The notes: generated from the sequence alone by a model not told the origin. Positions 8,082-18,841 are shown, counted from the stretch's first letter. The stretch is DNA of 64,000 nucleotides from Goleter apudmare HA4340-LM2 (GCA_019359495.1 JAHHHF010000080.1:62001-126000), one strand, 5' to 3'. Translations and numbers: made by a program.

Positions 8082-10670
8082 TTATTCTATTTCTTCTGCA
8101 TCACCTGTATCGGGAGGCACGATCGCTACTCCGTTAATGGCGTCATCTTCGTCTAAACGCTGTACTCTCACGCCAGTAGCCGAGCGTGATTGTACAGAAA
8201 TCGCATTCACAGCCTGACGAATAATGATACCGCGATTTGTGACCATCATGATTTCTTCACCATCGTTATTGACGATGCGGAGGGTGGCTAATTGATCTTT
8301 GATTTTACGGTTTTTGAATTTGGTAGCCATTAAGCCTTGTCCGGCGCGATTTTGCAGGCGGAATTGGGCGACGGGAACGCGTTTGCCATAACCACCGTTG
8401 GTAATTACTAACACCCAAGGGCCGATACTACCGTTACCTGGGACTTCTGCCGATTCTTCACTGTTTTCGATTTCTTCGGTTTCGATTTCTTCGCTTTCGG
8501 CTTCGGTAACGCTATGTAAAGTATCCAGAATTGCCGCCGGGAGGATATCCATGCCCACCAGTTCATCTTTAGCTTTGAGTTTCATGGCTTTTACCCCACG
8601 AGTAGCCCGACTGAGGGGACGTAGTTGTTCATGGTTACAGCGAAAGTGAATCGCCATGCCTTGGCGGGAACCAATGAGTACACTATCTTCCACTCTGGCG
8701 CGTCTTACCCAACGCAGTTGGTCACCTTCTTCTAAGGAAATAGCAATTAAGCCATTGGCCCGAATGTTGCTAAAGGCTGCCAATTCGGTTTTCTTGATAT
8801 TGCCGCCTTTGGTAAGCATCACCAAGTATTCTTCACTGGTAAACTCATCCACAGGGACAATGGAGGTAATTTTTTCTTCCTTGGGAATGGGTAACATTTG
8901 CACAATGGGTGTGCCGCGACTGGTACGTGAACTCACAGGAATTTGATAAGCTTTCAGGCAGTAGACGACACCGCGATCGCTAAAGAATAAAACGCTGTCA
9001 TGGTCGCAGCAAGTTAAGAAATGCTCAATGGTGTCATCATCTTTGACTTTAGCGGCGGCTTTCCCTCTAGTAGCACGGCTTTGAGCTTCAAAGGTGTTGA
9101 CGGGCATCCGTTTGATGTAACCTTGCTCTGTGAGGAGAATAATTGCTTTTTCGTTAGCAATTAGGTCACGTTCGTCAATTTCCCCTTCTGCATGGGTAAT
9201 TACTGTGCGTCGGGGTGTGGCGAAGCTGGTTTTCAGTTGGGTGATTTCGGTTTCGATGATTTCTAGCACCCTCTCCCGACGTGCCAAAATATCCCGCAAG
9301 TCAGCAATCTGTGTTTGTAAGTCTTCGTGTTCAATGCGGATTTTGTCTGCTTCTAAGGCTGTCAACCGCCGCAGTTGCATTTGTAAGATGGCGTCGGCTT
9401 GCACTTCCGAAAGCCCGTAGGTGGTGATCAGTTCACCCTTGGCGGTGGGTGCATCAGAAGCATGGCGAATCAAGTTAATAATTGCATCTAAATGAGATAA
9501 GGCAATTAATAAACCTTGCAGGAGATGATCCCGTTCTTCTGCTTTCCGCAGTTGGTAGCGGGTGCGTCGGTTGATCGATTCGATGCGGAAATCTAAAAAG
9601 ACTTCTAAGAAATGTTTGATTGTGAGGATTTGGGGTTCACCATTCACCAACGCCAGCATGTTCGCCCCGAAGTTGGCTTGTAGGGGGGTTTGCTTGTAGA
9701 GGTTGTTGAGGACGACACGGGGATAAGCATCACGCTTCAATTCAATCACGATTCTCATCCCATCGCGATCGCTTTCGTCTCGAATATCTGCGATTCCGTC
9801 TATCCGCTTGTCGTTCACCAACTCGGCAATTTTTTCAATTAGCGCTGCTTTGTTGGTTTGGTAAGGCAATTCGGTGATGATAATTGCTTCCCGTTCTGGG
9901 CGGCCTCGCTGTTCGATGGTTTCGATGTTAGCGACGCCGCGCATGGTGATGGAACCGCGCCCGGTGGTGTAGGCTTCTCTAATTGCTGCTGTCCCCAGAA
10001 TTTGCGCCCCAGTCGGGAAATCTGGGCCATGGATGTACTGTATTAACTGGAGATCAGTGATTTCGGGGTTGTGAATTAGGGCCACCATGCCGTCAATCAA
10101 CTCACCTAAATTGTGGGGCGGGATGTTAGTCGCCATCCCCACCGCAATCCCAGAGGAACCATTCAGTAGTAACTGGGGAATGCGTGCTGGTAAAACAGTT
10201 GGTTCTTGCTGGGAACCATCGAAGTTATCAGCAAAGTCTACGGTTTCTGATTCGATGTCATGGAGCAGGGCGGCGCTAGTTAAAGCTTGTAAGCGGCATT
10301 CTGTGTATCGCATTGCCGCCGGTGGATCGTTGTCTACTGAACCAAAGTTACCATGCCCGTTCACTAAAGGCGATCGCATGGAAAAATCCTGCGCCATCCG
10401 TACTAAAGCGTCATACACTGCTGTATCGCCGTGGGGGTGGTATTTACCCAACACTTCCCCTACCACACGGGCACATTTCTTAAAAGGGCGATCGTGTGTT
10501 AAACCCAATTCGTGCATGGCGTAGAGGATGCGACGATGCACAGGTTTCAGACCATCCCTGGCATCTGGCAGTGCCCGACCCACAATCACACTCATGGCGT
10601 ATTCCAGATAAGACCGGGACATTTCGTTCCGCAGATCTGTTGGGATAATCCTCTCCTGTGAGGTTGTCAT
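8082..10670 (-). CDS. gyrA: DNA gyrase subunit A
   Basis: An 862-residue type IIA topoisomerase A subunit. The N-terminal breakage-reunion domain has the quinolone-resistance region ([21 protein letters not shown], with Thr at the position of E. coli Ser83) and the catalytic tyrosine Y122 in [10 protein letters not shown]. The C-terminal beta-pinwheel follows from about residue 500. The GyrA-box position reads QSRATRG, not the canonical QRRGGKG, so the wrapping motif is divergent. Length and N-terminal sequence match cyanobacterial GyrA as I remember it. A ParC-like role cannot be fully excluded from sequence alone. Confidence 0.93.
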   Translation of the reverse strand: MTTSQERIIPTDLRNEMSRSYLEYAMSVIVGRALPDARDGLKPVHRRILYAMHELGLTHDRPFKKCARVVGEVLGKYHPHGDTAVYDALVRMAQDFSMRSPLVNGHGNFGSVDNDPPAAMRYTECRLQALTSAALLHDIESETVDFADNFDGSQQEPTVLPARIPQLLLNGSSGIAVGMATNIPPHNLGELIDGMVALIHNPEITDLQLIQYIHGPDFPTGAQILGTAAIREAYTTGRGSITMRGVANIETIEQRGRPEREAIIITELPYQTNKAALIEKIAELVNDKRIDGIADIRDESDRDGMRIVIELKRDAYPRVVLNNLYKQTPLQANFGANMLALVNGEPQILTIKHFLEVFLDFRIESINRRTRYQLRKAEERDHLLQGLLIALSHLDAIINLIRHASDAPTAKGELITTYGLSEVQADAILQMQLRRLTALEADKIRIEHEDLQTQIADLRDILARRERVLEIIETEITQLKTSFATPRRTVITHAEGEIDERDLIANEKAIILLTEQGYIKRMPVNTFEAQSRATRGKAAAKVKDDDTIEHFLTCCDHDSVLFFSDRGVVYCLKAYQIPVSSRTSRGTPIVQMLPIPKEEKITSIVPVDEFTSEEYLVMLTKGGNIKKTELAAFSNIRANGLIAISLEEGDQLRWVRRARVEDSVLIGSRQGMAIHFRCNHEQLRPLSRATRGVKAMKLKAKDELVGMDILPAAILDTLHSVTEAESEEIETEEIENSEESAEVPGNGSIGPWVLVITNGGYGKRVPVAQFRLQNRAGQGLMATKFKNRKIKDQLATLRIVNNDGEEIMMVTNRGIIIRQAVNAISVQSRSATGVRVQRLDEDDAINGVAIVPPDTGDAEEIE

Positions 10671-11402
10671 AACCTAAAAAACTCCAAAATCGTAGATTGT
10701 AGGCTTTCGTGTTTTGTCAACACGAAATTACTGCAAAATTCTTTTGAATAATTGCTATATTCTGATACGATTCTAGCACGCATTGTGTTTTTTTGCCGGG
10801 AGAGGAAGTAGCTGCAAAATCGAGAAATTAACAGCTAAAAATTAAAATATGTTATGTTTCGTTGTTGTAAATAATTTTTGTGGATGTTTTGTGTAAATTT
10901 CAGCTATAAAAAACCTTATGCTTTCCATTTAGAATCAAATTAAAGTCTCACGCAAAGGCACAAAGACGCAAAGGAAATTTTATAAAAACTTACCCCCATA
11001 TATGCAACAGTAATTTTTAAAAAACAATTATTATTTTGTGATTATTAGCAAGGTTAAAATATATTGCCTATTCTTTATAAATCAAGACTTTTCTCCGATG
11101 ATCATGCTATTTTTAGTGTTGTAAGTGGGTAGTTTCAAAGTTAAAAATTAATTGCTGTTTCACAGTAGGCTATTTTTCGTTGAAGCTGAATTATTAAGCG
11201 CAGGTTGTCGGAGAATGAGCATCAGTGAGATTTTCTGATATAAGCTGTGTAGAGATTGTTATTCAATAGATTAAATATTTCTAGTTAACTATCAAGTTGA
11301 TATTATGGGTCAAAATTATCAAGATAGGTCGTTTTTGCACCTATTCATAGAAGATAAATGGTCATATTCTAAATTTCTCGTTGATAGTTCAATGATTGTG
11401 AC
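10671..11402. other. 732-bp intergenic region between divergent gyrA and a nucleotidyltransferase gene
   Basis: It must hold the gyrA promoter and that of the downstream plus-strand gene. It contains one dispersed-repeat phrase at about 10,945-10,976 (CACGCAAAGGCACAAAGACG), a common intergenic word in Nostoc-type genomes. The rest is AT-rich, with no ORF or convincing RNA structure that I can see. Confidence 0.4.
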
Positions 11403-11954
11403 ATGGATAGTAACACACGTTTACAGATAATTCTGGCTAATTCGCCGATTGGTGCTGTCTTACCTGCAATCTCCCTAGTTAACCTCCCCAATTGGTGGTT
11501 GGCTGGTGGTGCGGTACGAAATACGGTTTGGCGTTCCATCTTTGGTGGTCAATGTGAATTAATCATCAATGACTTTGATATTGCATTTTTTGATGCACAA
11601 GGAAACCGTTCCCAAGAATTAGCAGCAAAGACAACTCTCAGCGAACAATTTCCTAGCTATCAATTTGATGTCAAAAATCAAGCTAGTTTTGGTCGCTGGC
11701 GTCCTGGTCGTAGACCTTACACCAGTACGGAAGATGGCATTACAGAATGGCTACATACCGCTACGTCTGTAGGTGTAAAGCTAGATACACAAGGTCAATG
11801 GCAATTCTTCACTCCCTACGGCTTAGATGACCTGTTTACTGGCATTATCCGACCTACACCAGTACATACCTACAATCCCAAAGCCCAGGAAAAAGCGTCT
11901 AGTTTTCTGCAAAAGTGTCCTGAATTAAGTTTGGCGTCACAGATTTTTACTTGA
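11403..11954 (+). CDS. Nucleotidyltransferase family protein (NTP_transf_6/DUF925 type)
   Basis: A 183-residue protein of the bacterial NTP_transf_6 (formerly DUF925) family, part of the polymerase-beta-like nucleotidyltransferase superfamily. It shows the GG motif WWLAGGAVRNTVW, then the metal-binding acidic pair NDFDIAFFD. A later D-x-x-x-G-I-I-R-P-T block is typical of the family. The substrate is not known. The gene starts with ATG at 11403 after a long AT-rich spacer, and its stop lies 55 bp before the KTSC-domain gene, so the two may be co-transcribed. Confidence 0.85.
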   Translation: MDSNTRLQIILANSPIGAVLPAISLVNLPNWWLAGGAVRNTVWRSIFGGQCELIINDFDIAFFDAQGNRSQELAAKTTLSEQFPSYQFDVKNQASFGRWRPGRRPYTSTEDGITEWLHTATSVGVKLDTQGQWQFFTPYGLDDLFTGIIRPTPVHTYNPKAQEKASSFLQKCPELSLASQIFT

Positions 11955-12009
11955 CACCAAGTCAAACATATAGTACATTTGTACTAATTTGACGCCAACA
12001 GGAAGAATT

Positions 12010-12435
12010 ATGAAGCTATCGAAAGTGGACTTGAGTAATATAATTGCGATCGCTCACTCTGATGGTTATTTACAGTTGTTGGTTAATCGAGGTGAGGAAC
12101 TAGATTTATTGGAAATTTCTGCACCAATAGAGGCTTATGAAGGCTTGCAAGAACTCAATGAGATTGTTTGTGAATTTACTGCACTACCTCCAGCTTCAGA
12201 ACCAATGTCCATGCTGCCAGTGAGTTCATCAATGGCCTGTGCTGTGGGTTACGATCGCCATGAGCAAATTTTGCAAATTGAATTTCATAGTGGAGCAGTC
12301 TATCAATATTTAGAAGTAGAAGCCGAGACTTGGCAAGATTTATATACATCTGACTCAATTGGCAGATTTTTTAATCAAGAAATTAAAGGTAGATTTGAAT
12401 CTGAATTGATAGATATTGATGATTATTGTTTGTAG
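12010..12435 (+). CDS. KTSC-domain protein
   Basis: A 141-residue protein ending in a KTSC-like domain (about residues 75-135). The pattern is SSMACAVGYDRHEQILQIEFHSGAVYQYLEVEAETWQDL, followed by GRFFNQEIKGRF. KTSC domains often accompany RNA-binding or lysyl-tRNA-synthetase-like proteins, but their own role is unclear. The N-terminal 65 residues have no recognised fold. The ATG at 12010 is preferred to an in-frame start at 11989. It ends 24 bp from the convergent TPR gene. Confidence 0.82.
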   Translation: MKLSKVDLSNIIAIAHSDGYLQLLVNRGEELDLLEISAPIEAYEGLQELNEIVCEFTALPPASEPMSMLPVSSSMACAVGYDRHEQILQIEFHSGAVYQYLEVEAETWQDLYTSDSIGRFFNQEIKGRFESELIDIDDYCL

Positions 12436-12458
12436 TTAGGACTTTAGTCCGGCTCAGA

Positions 12459-14411
12459 TCAAATTAACTTCCGAAATAGTGGATTGCTTGCCACTTCATC
12501 AAAATCTATGTCGTTTACTGCGTCTTCTTTATACCTGGGATTTAGATCAATCGCCTTTTGCAAATTTGCTAAAGCTAACTCTACATTTCTTTGTAGTGCA
12601 TAGCAGGCTGCTTTATTATAATACGCACTGGCATAATCAGGATTAATTTTGAGGGCTTGATCAAGACTAGCGATCGCTTCTTCATCTTGACCTAATCTTA
12701 CCAAAGTATACCCTTTTTTATCCCAGATTTTGGGTGAGTCTGGTTGAAATTGTAGCGCTTGATCAAAGGAAGCGATCGCTGCTTCATATTGTTCTAAGGC
12801 TATCAGTGCTAGACCTTGATTTAACCAAGCCACTGCATCATCTGGTTGGACCTGAGTAGCTTGGGTAAAAGAGGCTAAAGCTGCTTGATGTTGTTGTAAA
12901 TTGCCGAAAGCCACACCGCGATCGCACCAAGCTTGGTGGTAATCTGGTTTGAGGTGAATGGCTTGGTCATAAGATGCGATCGCATCTTTGTAGCGTTTTA
13001 ACCGAGCCAAGGCTAGACCTCGCTTCACCCAAACTACAGGCTGATCACGCTGGATAATCACTGCTTTATTGTAAACTGCGATCGCATCTTCATATTGCTT
13101 TTGAGCAAATAACATATCTCCCTGTTGCACATAATCCACAGCAGATGCTTCTGACTGTGGCGCTTCCTCAACTTCAGATATCACTGTTTCTGGAGGTGTA
13201 ATTTCTGAAAGTTCTTGCAGGATTGCATCCTTTCTTTGTTGAGCATCGAACTGTAACTCTGAAAGCTGGGAGACAAATTCTGTCTCTAATTTTTCTAACT
13301 TCTCCAAAATTAATATCTTTTGTTGTTGAGCATTTGATTGTAATTCAGTAAATTGCGTTGTAAACTCAAAACCAGATTTTTCTAAATTTTCAATAATGAG
13401 TTCTTTGCGTTTTTGAGCATTTGCCTGTAGTTCAGATAATTGTGAGGTAAATTCTGATTGTAATGTGACTAAAGTTTCAATAATTTTATCTTTCTGTTGT
13501 TGGGTATCTAACTGCAACTCTGATACTTCTGACCTAAATATATTTTCTAATGCTTCTAGGTTTGCGAAAGTTAGATTTTTTTTCTGTTGAGCATCTGTTT
13601 GTAATTGTGATAGTTGCAAAGCAAATTCTGCTTGTAAGGCTCCAAAATTATCGATTACTGTCACCTTCTGTTGTTGTGTATCAGACTTTAATTGAGATAG
13701 TTGATCACTAAATTCAATCCTAGATTGTTCTAGATTTTCGATAGCTCCATCCTTTTGTTTTTGAGCATCTGCTTGTAATTGTGATAGTTGAGCAGCAAAT
13801 TCTAAGCCTAAATTTTCGATGTTTCGTTTAATTTCTTGAATTTCTGCTTCTAATTGCGCTATTGTCATGTTTTTCTTTTGTAAGACTTCTGATGTCAGCA
13901 CAGATAAATTTTCTTGCTCACGTCTCATGTTAGTTTGCAAACTGTCAACTTCTTGTTCTAATTGATCATTTGTATTTTTAGCTTCTTGTAGAGTATTTTC
14001 TGCTTCTTGTTTAACAAGAGCTAACTGGTTTTGTAATTTTTCCAATTCCTGTAACTGAGTTGTAGCTCTATTAACAATCTCACGAATTGCTACTCGGCGT
14101 AAAAGCCACAACAAAGCAATTATCAATACCGGAAATAGGCTTAATATTACTAGCCAGACATTAAGTAGAAAAACTGTACGACCAAAAACACGATTAAAAT
14201 CAGACTGGAGTTGTTCGCTTAAGCGCTTTTCTGCTCGCAGTCGCGTTAATTCCTCTCGTTCCTCATTCGATATTACAGGAGCAGGGCTGGCTTCTGGGGT
14301 CATCAATGGTGTAGGTTGTCCATTGGCTATATCAGCGTACAGTAGCAGTGGTGACAAAACTGTGGCGGTTTGCAAAACTAAATTGAAAATGACTTGCTTT
14401 TTGCTCTTCAT
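12459..14411 (-). CDS. Membrane-anchored coiled-coil and TPR repeat protein
   Basis: About 650 residues in four parts. First comes an N-terminal signal-like segment (about 5-30). A strong membrane helix follows at about 80-105 (VFLLNVWLVILSLFPVLIIALLWLL). A long coiled coil runs from about 115 to 415, and five or six TPR units from about 425 to the end, in the usual order (QGDMLFAQKQYEDAIAVYNK, VWVKRGLALARLKRYKDAIA). The second half of the coiled coil is a tandem repeat of roughly 30-35 residues with the core xFxxQLSELQxxAQQxK. TPRs suggest a scaffold role; partners are unknown. An ATG three codons upstream (14420) is an alternative start. Confidence 0.87.
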   Translation of the reverse strand: MKSKKQVIFNLVLQTATVLSPLLLYADIANGQPTPLMTPEASPAPVISNEEREELTRLRAEKRLSEQLQSDFNRVFGRTVFLLNVWLVILSLFPVLIIALLWLLRRVAIREIVNRATTQLQELEKLQNQLALVKQEAENTLQEAKNTNDQLEQEVDSLQTNMRREQENLSVLTSEVLQKKNMTIAQLEAEIQEIKRNIENLGLEFAAQLSQLQADAQKQKDGAIENLEQSRIEFSDQLSQLKSDTQQQKVTVIDNFGALQAEFALQLSQLQTDAQQKKNLTFANLEALENIFRSEVSELQLDTQQQKDKIIETLVTLQSEFTSQLSELQANAQKRKELIIENLEKSGFEFTTQFTELQSNAQQQKILILEKLEKLETEFVSQLSELQFDAQQRKDAILQELSEITPPETVISEVEEAPQSEASAVDYVQQGDMLFAQKQYEDAIAVYNKAVIIQRDQPVVWVKRGLALARLKRYKDAIASYDQAIHLKPDYHQAWCDRGVAFGNLQQHQAALASFTQATQVQPDDAVAWLNQGLALIALEQYEAAIASFDQALQFQPDSPKIWDKKGYTLVRLGQDEEAIASLDQALKINPDYASAYYNKAACYALQRNVELALANLQKAIDLNPRYKEDAVNDIDFDEVASNPLFRKLI

Positions 14412-14420
14412 GAAAACCAT

Positions 14421-14940
14421 CCCTAGACGTTGGCTAGTTTTTGAAGCGGCGTGCTTATTCCCATCTATAGCAGAATCCAGTTGTGAACTCTTGGTACAGA
14501 AGTAAGGGAGAATTGAGAACTAACTGATGGTATTAAGGTGAGATGCTTATATTTTATCTAACAAATTATACATTTGCGAAGTTTAATTAATTTTAGTGAA
14601 GGTTATATAAGAGTTAATTGCTAACTTGAGCCATCAGTGATTAATATTGTATCTTTAATTACTTCTTATCATCAAACCATAGCCAGCCAATAAATCCTGA
14701 CTGAATCAGTAATTTGGGTAATTGAATAGGAGCAGAAGTGTCAGAAACCTGAATATGCAACGAAAAAACAATTGTGGAATACTAGTGTTGCATAATCATA
14801 CTGACTGAGATTTATAGAAATGGTGTTGACGAAATTCTTGCAGTTGCTTTCAAATTGTGCGTAATTAGTTATTGACTTTTTACTCATGGTTTTTAGCAAT
14901 AAATATTTGGTGATTCTCTCTATTAGGGTGGTGAAAGCAT
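14421..14940. other. 520-bp divergent intergenic region
   Basis: It separates the TPR gene (minus) from galE (plus) and should carry both promoters. It is AT-rich. I see no repeat, RNA or small gene that I can support. Confidence 0.35.
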
Positions 14941-16164
14941 ATGTCTCCAAAAATTTTAGTTACTGGAGGAGCTGGTTATATTGGTTCCCATACAGTGCGT
15001 CAGCTAGCAGAAGCTGGCTATGATGTAGTTGTGTATGATAACTTATCTACTGGTTCAGCAAGTGCAGTTATTGGTGGAGAATTAATTGTTGCTTCTTTGG
15101 AAAATCAAGCTCTCATAAATAAAGTTTTTGCACAGCATGGGTTTGATGCCGTGTTACATTTTGCTGCTAGCTTATCGGTTCCAGAGTCATTAGCAGCACC
15201 CCTGAATTATTATGCCAATAATACGCGCAATACCTTAAATTTATTGCAGGCTTGTCAAACCTTTGGGGTCAAGAAATTTATTTTTTCGAGTACGGCTGCG
15301 GTTTATGGACAACCTCAGGTAAATCCAGTAACAGAGTTATCACCAACTCAACCCATAAACCCTTACGGTAACTCCAAGCTCATGAGTGAAAAAATGATTC
15401 AAGATTTTGCTCAAGCTTCTGGATGTCGATACGTTATTTTACGTTACTTCAATGTTGCTGGTGCAGACCCTACGGGAAAACTGGGTCAATCTGCCAAAAA
15501 AGCCGAACATCTAATTAAGGTAGCTTGTGATGCGGCTTTGGGTCGTTCTCCATCCGTGAGTATTTTTGGTACAGACTTCGCTACTCCAGACGGGAGTGGT
15601 ATTCGGGATTATATCCATGTGGAAGATTTAGCCAGTGCTCATGTGGATGCATTACATTATTTAGAAGCAGGTAATGATAGCGAAATATTTAATTGTGGTT
15701 ATGGTCAAGGCTATAGCGTGCGAGAAGTTTTAGAAATGGTAAAAAGCATTTCTGGGGTAGATTTTCCGGTAATTGAAATTACCAGAAGACCTGGAGATCC
15801 AGCTTGCGTGATTGCAGGTACTGACAAAATTCGCTCTATTTTAGCTTGGCAACCAAGGTATAATAGTTTGGAAACAATTGTCACCACAGCCTTAAATTGG
15901 GAAAAAAAATTAATAGCTCTGGCCGCATTAGAGAAAAACCTCGCCCAACAAAATTTTCAGTTAGGTGCTTTGTTAACTGAACACAAAATTATTTCGGAAA
16001 CTGAATTAGAACAAGCCTTACAAGAGCAATTATTAAATGGGAGAAAGTTAGGTGAGATTTTGGTACAAAAGGCGATGATTTCTGCTCAAAATCTCGAAAG
16101 ATTTTTGCTAGAGCAAACCTGGAGAAGACAAGGAGTTTGGTTACAATTACCTACGGCAACTTGA
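14941..16164 (+). CDS. galE: UDP-glucose 4-epimerase with C-terminal MshEN-like domain
   Basis: The first 335 residues are a GalE-type extended short-chain dehydrogenase. They have the NAD motif TGGAGYIGSH (8-17), the conserved FSSTAAVYG, and the catalytic Y142-G-N-S-K146. The enzyme interconverts UDP-glucose and UDP-galactose for polysaccharide synthesis. The last 70 residues are extra and fit the MshEN cyclic-di-GMP-binding pattern. Two 24-residue motifs of the form [RK]LG-x2-L-x10-L-x3-L-x2-Q lie at 340-363 and 369-392, with the standard five-residue spacer. The first Arg is Gln here. No frameshift separates the parts, so this is a genuine fusion. Confidence 0.9.
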   Translation: MSPKILVTGGAGYIGSHTVRQLAEAGYDVVVYDNLSTGSASAVIGGELIVASLENQALINKVFAQHGFDAVLHFAASLSVPESLAAPLNYYANNTRNTLNLLQACQTFGVKKFIFSSTAAVYGQPQVNPVTELSPTQPINPYGNSKLMSEKMIQDFAQASGCRYVILRYFNVAGADPTGKLGQSAKKAEHLIKVACDAALGRSPSVSIFGTDFATPDGSGIRDYIHVEDLASAHVDALHYLEAGNDSEIFNCGYGQGYSVREVLEMVKSISGVDFPVIEITRRPGDPACVIAGTDKIRSILAWQPRYNSLETIVTTALNWEKKLIALAALEKNLAQQNFQLGALLTEHKIISETELEQALQEQLLNGRKLGEILVQKAMISAQNLERFLLEQTWRRQGVWLQLPTAT

Positions 16165-16240
16165 AAAAAGGCTTGAGATGAGCATTTACCAAATGCTAAC
16201 GTCTACAAGGTGACACAGAAGTTGAAGGAATTCTCCAACC

Positions 16241-18274
16241 GTGAAGTGTAGACGCAAAGTGGCTTTTAGCCCCAAATCACTCATTAGTTTCAGTGTGGTA
16301 TCGGCTTTTTTAGCACCTTATACGGCTGTGATAGCCGCACCACCTAGAAATCCAGACAAAACCATCAATTGTGAGATTTTAGTTGTTGGTGGTGGACTTT
16401 CTGGAGTAGCGACAGCCTATGAGGGTTTATTAGCAGGACAAACGGTTTGTCTGACAGAAATTACCGACTGGCTGGGGGGACAAATTTCTGCTCAAGGGAC
16501 ATCTGCATTAGATGAACGGCCCACCCAGAGATCTCGCCAATTCTATTCTCGCGGTTATTTAGAATTACGAAACCGCATTCAGAAGAAATACGGTCAACTT
16601 AACCCTGGTGATTGCTGGGTAAGTGACTCTTGCTTTTTGCCCCGTGATGCTCATAACGTTCTGGTGCAAATGCTCAAAGATGCAGAAAAGAAAGGTAGAG
16701 GTAAGTTAGAATGGCTGGCAAATACAGTAATTAAAGATTTAGAAATTAGTGCTGATGGCAAGATAATTAATAGTGCGATCGCTATTCAACATCAACCAGC
16801 ACCTAACGCACCACCATTAAACACCTTTCCTCTATCGCAAAGCATCGAAGACGCCTACCGCTACGAAAATTCCTCTCGCTTCCGGAAAAATATTATCCGC
16901 CTCGTTCCTAAACAGAGTCAGGGGAAGACCTCGAATTGGTATGTGGTAGACGCCAGCGAAACCGGAGAAATTATCGCCCTAGCGGATGTACCTTACCGAT
17001 TAGGTATTGATGCGCGTTCTTATCTGGAACCTTCATCTTCCAGCGCCAGTAACGACCCCTATTGTACTCAAGGTTTTACTTATACCTTTGCAATGGAGGC
17101 TACCAAGGACGCACAACCGCAAACAATGCCGCCATTTTATTTGCAGTACTCGCCATATTTCAGCTATGAATTAAAACGATTGGCAAACTTTGGCTTAGTT
17201 TTCACCTACCGTCGCATCTGGAGTCCCACCAAAGGACAATCCACAAATTTCGGTGGTGTCAACTTTACTGCACCCACGCCTGGAGACATCTCCATGCAAA
17301 ACTGGACTTGGGGTAACGACTATCGTCCCGGAACTGCAGCTGATAACCTAATTTATACGCGCCAACAGTTGCAAAGTACCAGGCAATTACAGCCCGGTGG
17401 CTGGTTGGGAGGACTACGGACCCAAAGTCTCCGCAAAGCTGAAGAAAAAGCCTTCTCATACTATTACTGGTTAGTAGCAGGAACCACAGATTCCCAACTA
17501 GGGCCAGGTGTGAAGCAACAGCAAACTAATAACCGTTTTGTGGCGGGGCTAGATTCGCCAATGGGTACAGCACACGGCCTATCCAAATATCCCTATATGC
17601 GGGAAGGACGGCGAATTATTGGTCGCCCAAGTTGGGGACAACCCACAGGCTTTATGATTTGGGAAATTGATATTTCTCGCCGTAACTACAACGACCAATA
17701 TTACAGCAAGACCCTACCAGCAAATATGTATCGCCAGTTAAGAGCAGCACTGGCAGGATTAGAAGCAGTATCCGTAATTACGGGGCAAAAGCCCGTAGAC
17801 CAAGCCATGCGGCGGACTCGTTCCACCATCTTTCCTGACGCTGTAGGTATCGGTCACTACGCCATTGACTTCCACCCTTGCATGGAAAAAAGCCCCCCCG
17901 AAGCACCTGGCAATCGGGAACGTGCAGGTGAAAGACGCGGTGCTGGACAAGCTTATCCCTTCCAAATTGCGCTGAGGGCGATGATTCCCCAAAAAATAGA
18001 CAATTTAATCGTCGGTGGCAAGAGCATTGCTACTAGTCATATAGCAGCTGCGGCCTATCGCGTCCACTCCTTTGAGTGGTCTGTTGGGGCGGCGGCGGGA
18101 ACTGTGGCGGCCTTTGCCCGGAAAAATGCTGTTGCACCCTACCAATTAGTAGATGATTTGCCCAAAGCAGAACCCCAGCTGCAAGCCTTCAAACGACTGT
18201 TAGAGCAAAACGGCAACCCGACGGCTTTTCCTGATACCTCAATTTTTAACCAAAATTGGGAAGATTGGCGGTAG
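16241..18274 (+). CDS. Exported FAD-dependent oxidoreductase
   Basis: A 677-residue protein with an N-terminal signal peptide (SLISFSVVSAFLAPYTAVIA, cut near residue 33). An FAD-binding Rossmann motif follows (ILVVGGGLSGVATA, about 46-59). The rest fits the FAD_oxidored (PF12831-like) family, with WLGGQISAQGTSALDE near the start and a conserved GGKSIATSHIAAAAYR near the end. The substrate is unknown. Translation starts at a GTG (16241) with a second in-frame GTG six codons on. There is no ATG before the signal peptide. It lies 76 bp after galE and could share its transcript. Confidence 0.85.
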   Translation: MKCRRKVAFSPKSLISFSVVSAFLAPYTAVIAAPPRNPDKTINCEILVVGGGLSGVATAYEGLLAGQTVCLTEITDWLGGQISAQGTSALDERPTQRSRQFYSRGYLELRNRIQKKYGQLNPGDCWVSDSCFLPRDAHNVLVQMLKDAEKKGRGKLEWLANTVIKDLEISADGKIINSAIAIQHQPAPNAPPLNTFPLSQSIEDAYRYENSSRFRKNIIRLVPKQSQGKTSNWYVVDASETGEIIALADVPYRLGIDARSYLEPSSSSASNDPYCTQGFTYTFAMEATKDAQPQTMPPFYLQYSPYFSYELKRLANFGLVFTYRRIWSPTKGQSTNFGGVNFTAPTPGDISMQNWTWGNDYRPGTAADNLIYTRQQLQSTRQLQPGGWLGGLRTQSLRKAEEKAFSYYYWLVAGTTDSQLGPGVKQQQTNNRFVAGLDSPMGTAHGLSKYPYMREGRRIIGRPSWGQPTGFMIWEIDISRRNYNDQYYSKTLPANMYRQLRAALAGLEAVSVITGQKPVDQAMRRTRSTIFPDAVGIGHYAIDFHPCMEKSPPEAPGNRERAGERRGAGQAYPFQIALRAMIPQKIDNLIVGGKSIATSHIAAAAYRVHSFEWSVGAAAGTVAAFARKNAVAPYQLVDDLPKAEPQLQAFKRLLEQNGNPTAFPDTSIFNQNWEDWR

Positions 18275-18291
18275 ATACTCTTACCTATCAG

Positions 18292-18320
18292 ATCCCCGAT
18301 TTCTCAAAGAAATTGGGGAT
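18292..18320 (+). terminator. Hairpin after the FAD oxidoreductase gene
   Basis: ATCCCCGATTTCT (18292-18304) pairs with AGAAATTGGGGAT (18308-18320) over 13 bp with one G-T pair and a three-base loop, 18 bases after the stop. There is no long T-run after it, so termination efficiency is uncertain. Confidence 0.5.
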
Positions 18321-18418
18321 ATTAAATAGCCGTAACATAACACACTAAAATTTCCATAAACAGTGCGATAGGCTGACTTTAATTCGCCTCAAAAAACTGA
18401 ACTTTCCAAGGTAAGCTT

Positions 18419-18841
18419 GTGTCTGACATTGCACTACATAGATATCTTCCTCGCCTTCCTGAAGCCGCACTACAAGAGTTCACAGAATGGTGTGTTGTGG
18501 AGCAGGCGAAAGCAGCAGGATATGACTTCACTCCAGACGGAAGTAAATTAAATAACCTACAACCTGGAGAATATGTGCCACAACTTGTTGACCAGTTCAT
18601 GAAAGTCAAACCAGATCCAATTAAAGCAGGTTTAGTGGCAGCGATCGCTGGTAAAGAAGCTGACCAACATGCTTTATCAGGTTTAGCGATCGTAGCTGAT
18701 TTTGTCTCACTTTATGTTAAATATTTAATCCCCAAAGATGGGATTCCTCCAGAACAAGCGGAACAGGCATTAATTAAAGCTGGACAAGAACAATGTGAAA
18801 AACTAATTCAAATCGCTCAAAAATATGGCGTAGCGTTTTAG
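18419..18841 (+). CDS. Conserved hypothetical protein
   Basis: A 140-residue soluble, mostly helical protein starting at a GTG (MSDIALHRYLPRLPEAALQEF). It has no signal peptide, membrane segment or recognisable catalytic motif. The codon use is like that of its neighbours, with two HIP1-like GCGATCG words inside, and the sequence looks like a normal constrained protein. I do not recognise the family. It is followed after 120 bp by a zinc-ribbon protein gene on the same strand. Confidence 0.7.
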   Translation: MSDIALHRYLPRLPEAALQEFTEWCVVEQAKAAGYDFTPDGSKLNNLQPGEYVPQLVDQFMKVKPDPIKAGLVAAIAGKEADQHALSGLAIVADFVSLYVKYLIPKDGIPPEQAEQALIKAGQEQCEKLIQIAQKYGVAF

